Source: Colius striatus
Taxonomy: Eukaryota > Chordata > Aves > Coliiformes > Coliidae
NCBI RefSeq assembly: GCF_028858725.1
Contig: NC_084774.1
Span: 8,964,001 to 9,028,000, forward strand
Length of the DNA: 64,000 nt
Reading direction: 5' to 3'
The notes under the pieces are model-generated. The model worked only from the letters and a program-made list of their open reading frames with translations. It did not search any database and was not told the DNA's origin. Below, piece by piece: positions 10,442 through 21,563 of this stretch. Each line of letters opens with the position of its first letter. The stretch's first letter is position 1. The position numbers and the translations under genes are program-made.

Positions 10442-13400
10442 TTACGTGATGTCCTTCTTCCTGGGGGGCCGGTGGATGTTCCTCACCACACACTTCACCA
10501 TCCACTCAATGCCCTCGTTCACTCCTTTCCTAAGGAAAGCAACAGGCAAAAGGTTAAAAACACCCCAAAGCCATCAACCAAGCAAGAACAAAGCCCAAGG
10601 TCCGTGCTGTCCCTAAGTGAGCCCTTTACAGCGCAGGGAAGGCTCCTGCCCGGCGGGGACTGGCGGCCTTTACTGTGACACTTTCTCACACAGGCAAACA
10701 AGGAGGATCTAGTTTCTTTTTCCTCAGTATGTAGACTCCAGCCTTTATTTTTCTGGTGTCTGCACAAGCCTACACACAATTAAGCTTGTCATCAGCTCTG
10801 GAAAGCTTGGGATGAGCAAGCACCAAAGCACTCGACAGCTGATTTGAGGTTATTTTGCCACAAGCCTCATGCTTGTTGTATCAGATCTTCCACTCCTGGC
10901 TTCAACTCCTTGTAGTCATCTGTGCTGGGGCTGCCAAGTCACCTCCCTGCCCTGCACAGCTCCCCAGCCAGGACCTCCACAATTCATATGTTGTTTTTCT
11001 TTGAGTGCAAACTCAGGCTGAAAGTTTGAAAGGAAATTCCACAGAGATCAACAGGACAAAAGCCACAACCACTGAGAAGGTCCCATTTCACCCCAGTATT
11101 ATCTAACACTTCTCTTCCAGTCACTGCTTAACCACTGCCCATCATCTTGTGGGCTTTCAGCTGCTTAATGGCATTTGATTCCACACAATGGAAACAATGT
11201 TGTTGTCATGGTTTAAGAAGCTTTTCTTCTTCTTTGCAGCAGCTTGCACAAGATACCAGCTGGTCAGGAGACTGGAGCATCTTCCTTATGAGCAAAGGCT
11301 GTGGGACTTGGGGCTGTTCAGTCTGGAGGAGACTGAGGGGGGAGCTCATTAATATTGACCAGTATCTAACTGGTGGGTGTCAGGAGGTTGGGGCAGCACT
11401 GATTTCTGTTGTATCCAGTGACAGGACAAGGGGTGATGGAAAGAAACTGGAACACAAAAAGCTCCCTTGCAGGGGTAAACAACTCCTCCAGCACTGCTCT
11501 GCCTGTGTGATGCCCAGCTGTTCAGCCCCATGCCCACACTTACCCTGTGAGGGCAGAGCAGGCCTGTGTCAGGCAGTCTCTCTTCCCAATTTTGTTAATG
11601 CAGTCACTGAACGCTGTCTTGATGTCAGGGATTGACAGGCAAGTCTGCAAAGGAAACCAAAAGAGAGCTTGCTCTCCATGCTGCAAGAGATGGTGACTTT
11701 CCTCCCAGGATGAGTCCCTTCATGTGCACCTGCTTCAGCCAGGTTAACCCTCCTCAGCCACTAGCTCAGCAAAGTCACTTCCTTCCCTTCCAAAGAGCAT
11801 ATCCTTTCATCACAGAGTGCTGCTTGCCTGACACAAATCACAGCACCACCGCACAAGTTGTACCCTTACAGACACCACAAAAGCAAACCTGCCCTATTAA
11901 AGCCTAGGCTTGCACCTTCCTCCTTCAGCACAGGAATCAGGTACAAGAAAACCCATCAGCCTTTAAATCCTTTGCTGATCTGGTTGCTCACCTTTTCCTC
12001 AGAAGGCTTAGACAAGCCATTTAAGCACTTCAGCTGGCCATGAGCCCAATTTTCTTCCTCGCTCTGCAAAGACATTTTGGACCTTCACTGAGGCTCAAAT
12101 AAAGGTTTTGGGCAAAGGTTTACTCAAATGCCAAACCAGAGCCTTGTGAGTCTTGAGGATCAGCCCAAGGGGACACTCAGAACAGATGACCTCCAAAGAG
12201 GAATTCAGTCTTCTACAAGTCTGGCCCTTGACTTGGCAGGAAGATGGAAATTCAGGATCCTAGCTGTCCTTTCCACAAAATGCTGGTTCTGGAGCAATTA
12301 AGCACAGGAAGCTACAGAGGGGTTAACCATGTGACAGACAAGCAGGTTTCAGTGCTTACAAATAAGAAGAGTTCCTAAGAAATGGTTGAAGAGGAATTTC
12401 GTGACACCCAGTTCACCCAGTGCCCTTGAATCCCAACTTGTGATTTTCCACTGCAGAGGGACTTAGAATCCATGGGTTGTGCAACTGTTGATGACTGTAC
12501 TTTCTTATGACCTAAGCTGCATTGCAAGCTTGCAGTTTCAATCAGTGACCTGGAAAGTGTATCCAGAAATGTCACTCACTTCTCTGCACCAAAGCCTTAA
12601 CAACTTCTCCAAGATTTCTGCCAATGGCAAACCTGCAGTTCATGAAGATGAGCTGTCAGCCCCAGGAGAAATGGGTAAAAATCCAAATCAAAGGCTAACT
12701 TTGGAGGGAGTCAGACTGGAGGTGGGAGTTGGAATTCATACCAGTAGGCCTGGAAGATGGGCAAGAGATTACTACCAACCAAACATCCTCCAGCTGCAAC
12801 TGCCTCTTGAGTTAAGCCAAAGCTCTGGACAAGTCAGTCACCCAACAGCTGGGAGGGAAGAGAAGCTGCCTCTCAGTCATTTCAGCTATTTTTCCTGTCA
12901 TTCCTTTTAATTCTTTCTTCCAGTAACTGAGACTTGGCAAGAGGAGAGTTAAATCCCAAGGCAGCTGAAACTGTGTGAATGGTCCTTGACATCCCACTAT
13001 CACCATTCCTCCTTTTCTGAGTGGTGGTGTCCTTTTGAAAACTGAACCTGAGAGATGGTGCTCATGGTGGGAAACAACAACCCAGAGCACAGCCACACAG
13101 TCCATTATTTCTACTGGCACAGGCCTGTCCACAGAAACTGGGCAATGGATGTCCCCAAACCCACCAGGGGAGCAGGGCACCTGCACACAGTGGCACAGGG
13201 GATCCCTCTCCATCACCTGCCCACCTTTGAGAAGCCCACTCTTTCCAGTGCAGCTTACAATTTCTGTAGCTGTCTCCCCCTTCAGCTTAATCCATTATCA
13301 TCACTTCCCCTTGTCACCCTCTGCTTTGATTGTAGCCTGACTTCCACAAAGCTGCCTGGTGGTGCTCTCCACACAGAGCTGCAGGAGAGTTTGTGCTCCC

Positions 13401-16400
13401 CAGGAGACTCTGCACATTGCCCACAGCAGGATGTCACTGCATCACATCTGCTCTGAAGCACAGTAACACAGCCAAAGGGATAACACCCCTAACTCATCAG
13501 TTCAGACAGGCCTTGTTTAGTGGTCAAGGGGAAGCCCTGAGCCTCAGCAGAGGATGAGGCAGATTACCCACCACTCCAAACAGGAGCATCTGAGCTTCTC
13601 GTGCTTGGGACAAAATGTCATCTGTGGCTTCCAAGTTCCTCTCTTTTCCACCTCCCCAAGTGCACTTCAGTTGTTTACAGATGTGTTTTGTTTCTCAACT
13701 GAAATCACACAAACCAACAGCAGACTAGGGAAGCTGGATCTGTGATCCCATGCAGTGAACCATTACAACAACCAAATCCACAGCTGACCTTTCTGCAGTG
13801 ATGTTAACTCCACCACGCACTTCACATGAAGCTCACATCACTTGGGCAATCACATTTGTAACTCAATTTCCCCAAAAGAATGGACTGTTAAAAAACCATC
13901 TTTTCATGAAGGTTCTTCAGTGTAGCCAGGACTGACCTGCCTGCACAACCAAATTCCTTTTATGAAGGGTTCAGAGCAGCATTACCCAAATTCAGGCTCA
14001 GGAAACCTCTCAAGGAGCAAGGCTCCCTTGCTGAAGGCACCTGCAGAAAAGCTCTTGCAGGTAAAGATGTTGCATTATAGAGTCTTTATTCAGCTGCCAA
14101 ATGCCCTGCAGGAAAGTCAATGCTGCTGCTGGGCTTCCTATCAGGATCAAACATGAAGTACCAGGCTCTTCAGCTATCTCCCATGGAATCCATCAGGGAA
14201 TGGGACATCAGAAGGTGGACAGTCCGAGTAAAACCATGTAATAAACACTCTGGCCAACCCCTGCTATCATGTTAAAGCTTATTTTAAAGGACACTTCATT
14301 GTGTTTACATCCAAAGCCATTTCACAGGGAAGCTGTGGTACTGCTGCAAAGGGAACTCAGCCTGCAGGAAGCCTGTTTTCTAACAACTGTGAGGAAAACA
14401 GGTAACACAGATACTTCAAACAAATGCTGCTGCTCACGACTCCTCTTGTTTCCCAGAGACACCAGGAGGCTTTTCAACCTTCTGGAAATGTCAAAGTACA
14501 CTTCCCAAATCTAACTCAAGATGAGGAAGGCAGCACTTCCCCCCAGAGCCATCGTGGGCTATTTCTGCAGCTCAGTTCTCCCAGTGTCTTTACTAGTGTT
14601 CCACAATGAGCCCTCTACCCTCAAGGTTTAGGAGTTCTTGGCATAGCTCAGGCAGACCTTTGACAAACCTTTGAGCAGCTGCATCCACATCAAAAAGGTA
14701 AACAGGAATTCTTACTTTGCAGCTTTTTCTGCAGTCAACAGCAGGTAAAGCCAAGCTGCCCAGTATAGTCAGAGGTGGCATTCTGACTTGCAAGGGAGTC
14801 CATGTGAATTCCCTATTAGACATTTAATTCCCCTGCAAAGCAGCTGCTCCTTGAAAAACAAAACCTCCTCCCACAACACATACTTGACCCAGTTTAATTG
14901 ATCACAAAAGGCTCCAGTTTTGAAGCCCCTGCTGAACACAGGGCATTCTCCTGGCACAAAAATGAATCAGCCACAGTTTGTCATGACATTAGGAGTGATT
15001 TGCAGTCCATGAGTGTATTTCAGCTCCTGATTCAGCCATGACCCTGCTGAGTGGATGCAATGTATCCTTGGGGAGTGGTGCCTACTAACAGCACAATTCT
15101 TTTCTACAAGGAATCAGGGCAAAACAATCCAAACACCTGATGTAGTTCCAGGGGTTGAGTCAGAACTTTTGGAGCTTCCTGGGAGGAATGTAAACTAAAG
15201 GGAAAAATATAATCCAAGCCAGATGTACTGTTTCTGATCCACTTCACCCCAAAGTCCTCTGGAGGTCTTTAAAGATGTAATTGTGGCCGATTAATTTCAT
15301 CCACACATACCAGGGAGGTTAAAGTACCACTTCAAGTCCTCACTGTGATCCATGTTAACGACAGAGGAATGTGGGTGAGAATTCTCCAGCTACAGATAAT
15401 CATCTGGGGACTCAGAGGAGAAAAATCTCTCCCAATTATAATGCTCTAATGCTGAATAATCTTCCAGAGGTCTTCATGTCTGCCAGATGAGTGGAAGAGA
15501 AACAAGGCTCTAGATATTGCTTGAGTGAACCTGAATAATGACTGAGAAATAAGCTACAGTCCCCTTAATGTTTTGTTACCAGCACTGATGGCTCCTTGCT
15601 CTGTGTCCATTCCCAAGATCCCACTCTAGGGGTAAACCTCTAAGTAAATGCAGGTTATTTCTTAAGAACAAGTTTACCTCCAGATTAGCTTTGCTAATCT
15701 CTTGTCAGAGTTCTATCACTGCATAAAGGCACTAAATCTCTGGGGTTCCTCTTGGACCCTCCAGGAGCAAGGAGTCAGTCACAGTGTTTTATCCTGAGAG
15801 CCTGCTCCAAATTAGCTCTCTCTGGTTGTGTAAGGAAGTCCCCTTGCTCAGTCAGTCTGCTTTAACCTGGCCAGGGTGTTTGCTGTATGTTTGCAGTATG
15901 CTTCTTAGCCAAATAAACAGATCCATAAGCAAAACTGGAACAGCTTTTCAAGTCACTGCATGTAGTTGAACTCTCACAAGCTCCTTGGAGTGCTGCATGG
16001 AAATATGAGTGTGAATACTCTGGTTTCCACTCAGAAGTGACACTCATTTTCCCCAGATACCAGAGACAACAGCAATGCCAAACCCACACATCAGGAGTTC
16101 TGCCTCAGCCTCACTCTGCCCTTGAAGCACAACTACATTGCTTTTATTTCTGTGACTAGATAGTGGGACTATTCTCCACAAAATCTCTGTACACATGAAG
16201 TGTGGCCAAACCCCCCTTTAAAACCAAAGGTCTTTCTGTAGAAGCCTTGAGCATTTCCCACAAGTGTGCTGACCGACAGAGGTGTAAAGTCCGGAGGAAG
16301 AAGCCGGGAAGTATTTGCATTACTTCGAAACCGAAACTCAGCCCAGCTGCCAGGGCTGGCACTCCAGACCCTACTGAATGCCTCTGGCTCCATCTAGAGC

Positions 16401-19400
16401 TGGATGGCTCGAAGTGCAGCGTCGGAATCCAGGTACAGCACGCCGAAAGGAGGAAAACATGGAAAATACCACGGACACTTCAGGAACTCTCTTCCCTGTA
16501 TTCTGTGGTGGAGGGGATGGGGACTGCCCTGGGTGAAATACCTGAAAAGTCATACTGTAGTGCCCACTAACTTGTCAAATCCAAACCAAGGGGGTTGCAG
16601 TTCTGGATGTGCTAGGAAGAGTTCACAGCACAGCACCAAGAAGCAGCATTCCTCACCATTCCCTGCTGTCACTGCTGGAATGCTCGAGCACAACCAACCT
16701 TTCATTGAATAGATCTGATATGGTGATGGGAAAAGAGTGATGCTGCTTCACATCCACTTGTTGTGCTCTTTCCAGGTAACAGCAGAGCACTATAAACAAA
16801 ATGCACTAAACATTGTTGAATAAGCAGGATAAAACAGTAATGAGATACCAAGTGATGGTACAAGACAGACCAACCATAGCTATGTGGCCTGTTCTGTTTA
16901 CATAAAGACTTCAAGAGCTGAGATGTGTCTGCAGTGAGCTCTTTATGTCCTTTCCCAGTGGCATAAATGGAGGATAAAGGGAAAAATTAACACTAAATTC
17001 AAAGCAATTCTTTCCAGCAGTGGGAAATCGACGTGGGATCAGTCCAGGAATGTGAAACAAATGTAATGTGCCTGCAGAGCTCACCTTGCCAGGGCTTATT
17101 TGCTCACTTAAGAAGTAATGCTGCAGTCATCTTACCTCTACATCCTGCTTGTTGGCTAACACCAGAATGGGAACCCCTTCCAGAGCTTCACTGGTAATCA
17201 TCTTCTCTATAAAGCACCGAAATAGAAGCAGAGGTTTAGCCAGATCTGGAAGATGTAGCCTGACACAGACTATCTGGACACAGCCATGAAGCAAGAGGCT
17301 CCTTCTTGCACTGGTTTCATTTGATACAACCTTTGCAGTCTCTTTTATTGACAGAAGGTTTTTTTCCAGCTCCAAACTTCATTTTGATCAACAAACACAT
17401 TACTGAGAGTTAATGAGGTGATGAGTATAGAATAAGGAACAAAAATGTCCAAAAATCATTAGCATAAGCACAGAGAGTCAAGGTCATTAGAGGCAACAAA
17501 AGAACACCCTGTGTTGCAGACAGGCAGACTTCAGCAGTAAGCACAAAAGCATCAGAGCTGTGTCATCAACAGGTCACACAGCTTACTTCAAGGTCACAGG
17601 AACAGATATCATAGAGTGACAGCATGGGAGGGTTGGAAGGGACCTTTAGAGCTCATCCAGTCCAACCCCCCAGCTAAAGCAACTCCCACCTAGATCAGGT
17701 CACACAGGGACGTGTCCAGGTGGGTTCTGAAGCCCTCCAGAGCAGCACCCTCCACACCCTCCCTGGGCAGCCTGGGCCAGGGCTCCCTCACCTCAACAGT
17801 CAAATAGTTTATCCTTATGTTTAAATGGGACTTTCTGTGTTCCAGAAAGAACTGTGCCACAATGCATCACGAGATCCCAGCCCAGGGAAAAAGACAACAT
17901 ACTCACCAAAAGCTCTTTTGGATTCTGAGAGCCTCTCCTCATCAGTGGAGTCAATAACATAGATCACTCCATGGGACTCAGCATAATACTGAAAGGATAA
18001 CACAGACATTGGGGTATTTATCTGCCAGGAACATTTGTCCCTCTTCCTGATTTTTTTATCCTTCTTCCTGATGTGTTTCTTGTTTGATTTGGTGAAATTC
18101 TGCTACAGGTGGAAGAGACCAAACAGTTGGAGTCAGCTGATTCCACAGCACATGTCTGGAGAGAACAGTGGCACACCCCATGTGTTGCCTGCTCTATTTA
18201 CAGGCCTACAGAACACAACAGGTGAAAGAGCTCATCTGTCCCCAAAAAGCTCATCTGTCCCCAAAAAGCTTGTCTCTACTGGCCCAGCCCTCAGATACAG
18301 CTGGTAACTGCTGCCTGGAACCACTAATGCAAACATGAAGCGTGATGGTCGTTACTCTCACACAAGCCAAGCTGAATCTCTGGAGAAGGGTTGATGCTAA
18401 ACACTAGGGTTACCAACAGGCCTGGATGACTATTGATCACACTGCTTCAGCTCTAAAAGAGGCAAAAACAGTTGTAAAGGACAAATAAACCCCCAACCTT
18501 GTCCCAAAGAGCCTGGAGTTCCTCCTGTCCACCGAGATCCCAGAACATGAGCCGAGCTTTGCCAACGTCAATTGTGCCAACTGCAGGGAAAGAAGAAAAG
18601 GACAAACCAGTGAGAAACCAAAAGCTCTTCTCCAAAGCACCAACACCTGCATCCCCCTAATCTGGGGTACAACAGTCTTCTAGAGGAACTGATCATACAC
18701 ATAGGCTGCTTTCAACAACAGAGTGTGGAGGCTCCTTCTCTAGAGGGCTTCAAAAGCCACCTGGACACGTTCCTGTGTGACCTGATCTAGGTGGGAGCTG
18801 CTGTGGCAGGGAGCTGGACTGGATGAGCTCTAAAGGTCCCTTCTAAGCCCTGCCATTCTGTGATAATACCAGACAGAGCTGTGTCAGTGCAAAAAGCAAC
18901 AGAATCAGACCAGCTCCAGGGAAACCCAGCCTAACCTCTGAGCTAGAGCACTGAACTACGTGGTCATTTAAGACTTCAGGGGTTTTTCCCCCTCCATGAG
19001 CTCAGAAAGCCTGTTTTATTCTCTTACAAAAAGACACAGGGAGCTGGGAGATGCCATCTCTACTTCCAGGAAGTCTTCTACCCAACCAAGAACCATCTGG
19101 TTGCCTGACCCTGCAGGTAAGAGCTGACAAAACTCCAAACTTACTGTTTAAGCCCACAGTGGTTGTGATTTTGGACAAACTCATCCCTTTGTAGTTCTTG
19201 TTAAATCGAGTTTTAGTTTGTTCAAGGAAGGTCTGAAAAGGAACAAGAAAGAAGTATTTCCTCTCAAGTATTTCTACTGACTGGGGGAATCCTAACCCAG
19301 AGCTGCCTTCTCATTTCTGCTCCAACAGATACTGCCCTACCTAACCTTGGAACAAACTGCTCTTGTTCCCTATTTTAGCAAGGCAAGAAGGGATCACAGG

Positions 19401-19712
19401 TGATTATGAGATTACCAAAAGCTTCACCAAAGCTTCACCCACATCCCTGAAAGCTTCTGCTAAACTTAAATAAGAGGGGAAAAAGTCTTTCCTGTGACAT
19501 CACTAAAACATCTCAATACAGCTGAGGAAATATTACCCCATCTGTGGGAAGCTTTCTAGCTGGAGGATGTTTGGAATCATGTGTGCCCTCCACACAGTTG
19601 GGAATGAAACAGCACTTACAGTTTTACCAGCATTGTCCAACCCAAGGATCAAGATGCAGTACTCATCCCTCTGGAACATGTACTTATAGAGCCCGGACAG
19701 CAGAGTGTACAT
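10442..19712 (-). CDS. ARFRP1: ARFRP1, ARF-related GTPase, complete
   Basis: ARFRP1 is an ARF-family GTPase of the trans-Golgi that acts upstream of ARL1 and golgin recruitment in Golgi sorting. Seven coding exons join in frame with GT-AG borders: 19712-19620, 19232-19145, 18580-18498, 17988-17907, 17206-17136, 11644-11544 and 10529-10442. Together they give 201 residues, the same length as the human protein. Visible motifs are the P-loop GLDNAGKT (24-31), switch I threonines with TTVGLN (about 55-60), WDLGGQE (74-80), NKQD (134-137) and CSALTGKG (168-175). The N-terminus is Met-Tyr rather than Met-Gly, so there is no myristoylation site. This fits the N-acetylated, SYS1-dependent targeting known for the family. 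The intron between 11644 and 17136 is by far the longest. The first exon is non-coding and lies at the promoter shared with ZGPAT. All key residues are intact. Confidence 0.97.
11258..11478 (+). repeat. CR1 LINE fragment in an ARFRP1 intron
   Basis: CR1 piece covering the end of the reverse-transcriptase frame (CTTGGGGCTGTTCAGTCTGG) and the start of the 3' UTR. It lies antisense to ARFRP1 in the last intron, between the exons ending at 11544 and starting at 10529. Confidence 0.75.
11645..17135. other. Large ARFRP1 intron
   Basis: 5.5 kb of mostly unique, AT-richer sequence between the exon ending at 17136 and the exon starting at 11644. Short open frames occur on both strands without domains. 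The only element I can single out is the octamer plus interferon-response motif pair at 16313-16338. Confidence 0.6.
16313..16338 (+). promoter_or_regulatory. Octamer plus ISRE motif pair
   Basis: ATTTGCAT (16313-16320), a perfect POU/Oct octamer, is followed six bases later by GAAACCGAAACT (16327-16338), a perfect match to the ISRE consensus GAAANNGAAACT bound by IRF and ISGF3. ETS-like GGAAG cores sit just upstream (about 16294-16312). The spacing and local CpG content suggest an intronic enhancer. Function is inferred. Confidence 0.4.
17609..17845 (-). repeat. CR1 LINE 3' fragment in an ARFRP1 intron
   Basis: Reverse-oriented CR1 3' end starting with ATAGAGTGACAGCATGGGAG and extending through the 'CCTGGGCCAGGGCTCCCTCACC' region in degenerate form. 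It lies in the same transcriptional sense as ARFRP1, about 60 bp past the exon ending at 17907. Confidence 0.85.
18718..18862 (+). repeat. CR1 LINE 3' end in an ARFRP1 intron
   Basis: CR1 3' UTR of the same subfamily as 7448-7572 and 17609-17845, in the opposite orientation. It ends in CCATTCTGTGATAA. It lies antisense to ARFRP1, between the exons ending at 19145 and starting at 18580. Confidence 0.85.
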
Positions 19713-20890
19713 CCTGCTCCTGCAACAGGCACCAGGAAATCCTTAACCAAAGGGCCATTTCCACAAGCCTCTCATTCCACAATGTGTGACACCAGAGAAA
19801 TAAATGACTTGATTCCTTTTCTCAGTAACTCTGGGATTTAGGCAATCCCAGGACAAATCACAGATTCAAGAGAGATGATGCAAATAGCTCAAAAAAGTGA
19901 GTCATATGAAAAAAGGGTACATGGGAGTCACAGAAACACACAGAGCAGCTATTTTAAGCAATACAGGGCCACCCCCTCCTCCTTGTTCTCAATCCATATA
20001 ATGGGATCACGGGATCTTTAACAGTTGAACTGTGTGCAGTGTACCTTAAAGGTGCATAAACCCCACTACTTATCTCCATTTAAGCCTTATCCAGCAATAA
20101 TCTTCTGTTAGAGTATCCCCCATACAAGTACTTTGCCCTCTTACAATGAGAGCTAAGTCACTGAGCCCCAAGCACAGGTCTAAGCTCAGACCAAGCCTGA
20201 GAACACCTGCAGAAGCCCACAAGGGGTTTTTTTGTGTTGTTGACTTTGCACAAACAAGGCAGAGATCTGCTGAGATGCAGGAAGTATTGATACCAGGAGC
20301 CACCGCTGACCCACACAGCACTGCAACACCTCTTTTGTTTAAATACAGACTAAGGGAACCTCGAGGCAAAGACTCGGAGAAGCAACCACCCTCCAGCAAG
20401 GGTGCAGTGAAGGGAAAGTCGCTTTGAAGTCAAACAACGTTACCTAAAGGGGAAAAACCCAAGTGCTGCAGATCAGAAGGGAGTTATCAGTCTGGGGCTG
20501 TCAGCGTGAGGACAGGAACCCTCGGGGCGCGGGGGCATCCCCTCCCCGGGCCCGGCCGAGCCAGGGAGACCACTTCGCCACCTCCGGGACGGCATCGAGG
20601 CCGCTGCCTGAGGACAAACCCCTCCTCGGGAGAGCAACCGATCCCAAGCGTGACCAACTGCCGTCCCGCTCCCGTTAGCGCCGGGAGAGCCGCGGGCTCC
20701 TTGCCGGGCCGCAGCCGCGCAGGTGAGCGCGGTTTAACGGCCCCTCACCTCACAGGCCCCCCGCGGCCAAGGGGCACCGCGCAGGCCCACCCCAGGCCCA
20801 GCCGAGCCCCGCGGGACCTCGCCGCCGCTCTCCCCGTCCCCCGAGCGTAGAAAGCGGAGGGCAAGAACCCGACAGCGCGCAGCCCCTCAC

Positions 20891-20980
20891 CAGGTACCGG
20901 AGACACCTCCCGCCGCCCCGCTCCTCAGCGCGCCCCGGCCGCCCCGGCAGCCGCCGCCATTGCGCGCGCGGCACTCTGGG
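20891..20980 (-). other. ARFRP1: ARFRP1 non-coding first exon (upper end approximate)
   Basis: On the minus strand a strong donor (GGTACCTG|GTGAGG) ends an exon at 20891 inside the CpG island. The coding exon that carries the start codon begins with a clean acceptor at 19719, seven bases before the ATG at 19712, so an upstream untranslated exon is required. The transcription start is not fixed by the sequence; about 20980 is an estimate from the promoter motifs. Confidence 0.6.
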
Positions 20981-21160
20981 AAGTGTAGTCCCGGCTGCGA
21001 AGGGGGCGGGCCGGGGACTGCAACTCCCAGGATGCTCAGCGCCACCGGGGGAGCGAGTGCGCAAGCGCAGCCGGGCGGTGGTCACGAGGCTCAGAAGCCG
21101 GAAGTTGCTGCTGGAATGAGGGAGGTGAGGCCGGAAGTTGCCGGGGTGTCATGGCGGCGG
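20930..21160. promoter_or_regulatory. Divergent CpG promoter of ARFRP1 and ZGPAT
   Basis: Two ZNF143/THAP11 (SBS)-type elements point in opposite directions: GCACTCTGGGAAGTGTAGT at 20971-20989, reading ACTACACTTCCCAGAGTGC toward ARFRP1, and ACTGCAACTCCCAGGATGC at 21017-21035, reading toward ZGPAT. A GC box lies between them (GGGGGCGGG, 21002-21010). Two GABP/ETS sites CCGGAAGT follow at 21098-21105 and 21131-21138. YY1-like ATGGCGGC elements flank on both sides (minus strand near 20953-20964, plus strand at 21151). The two first exons start less than 200 bp apart. There is no TATA box, as expected for a CpG-island housekeeping promoter. Confidence 0.8.
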
Positions 21161-21187
21161 CGCAGTCGGGGAAGGGGGAGCTGAGGG
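21100..21187 (+). other. ZGPAT: ZGPAT non-coding first exon (start approximate)
   Basis: The donor GAGGG|GTAAGTGAG ends an exon at 21187. The acceptor TTTGTTGCAG at 21390-21399 opens the next exon, which holds the start codon at 21564. The transcription start near 21100 is inferred from the ETS/YY1 promoter elements. Confidence 0.6.
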
Positions 21188-21563
21188 GTAAGTGAGGCTG
21201 AGGCTGAGGCCGAGGCCGGGTTGGGTTGGGGTGAGTTGGGGTGTTGCTGTCAGCCCTGTGGCTGAGGGGTCCGGTCGCGGGAGCGCGCGGTGCCATTGCG
21301 TGCGCGCGGTGGGCTGGGACGGGCGCCGTGGCGGGGCAGGGAAGGGCCTGGGCCTCTCCTCAGCCTCTCTCATGGCTTTTCGCCGCCTGTTTGTTGCAGG
21401 AGCGTCGGGCTGGTGACGGCCGAGGGAAGAAACGGGACGGCGGGGTAGATGGGAGCGTCTGTGGCCGAGGGCTCGTTATCCAATGGGCCGCTGCTCATTC
21501 TCTTGGAGCATGTTGTGAGCCCCCGGGGAGGACGCAGTTAAACGCGCCCGTCTTCTGCCCACA

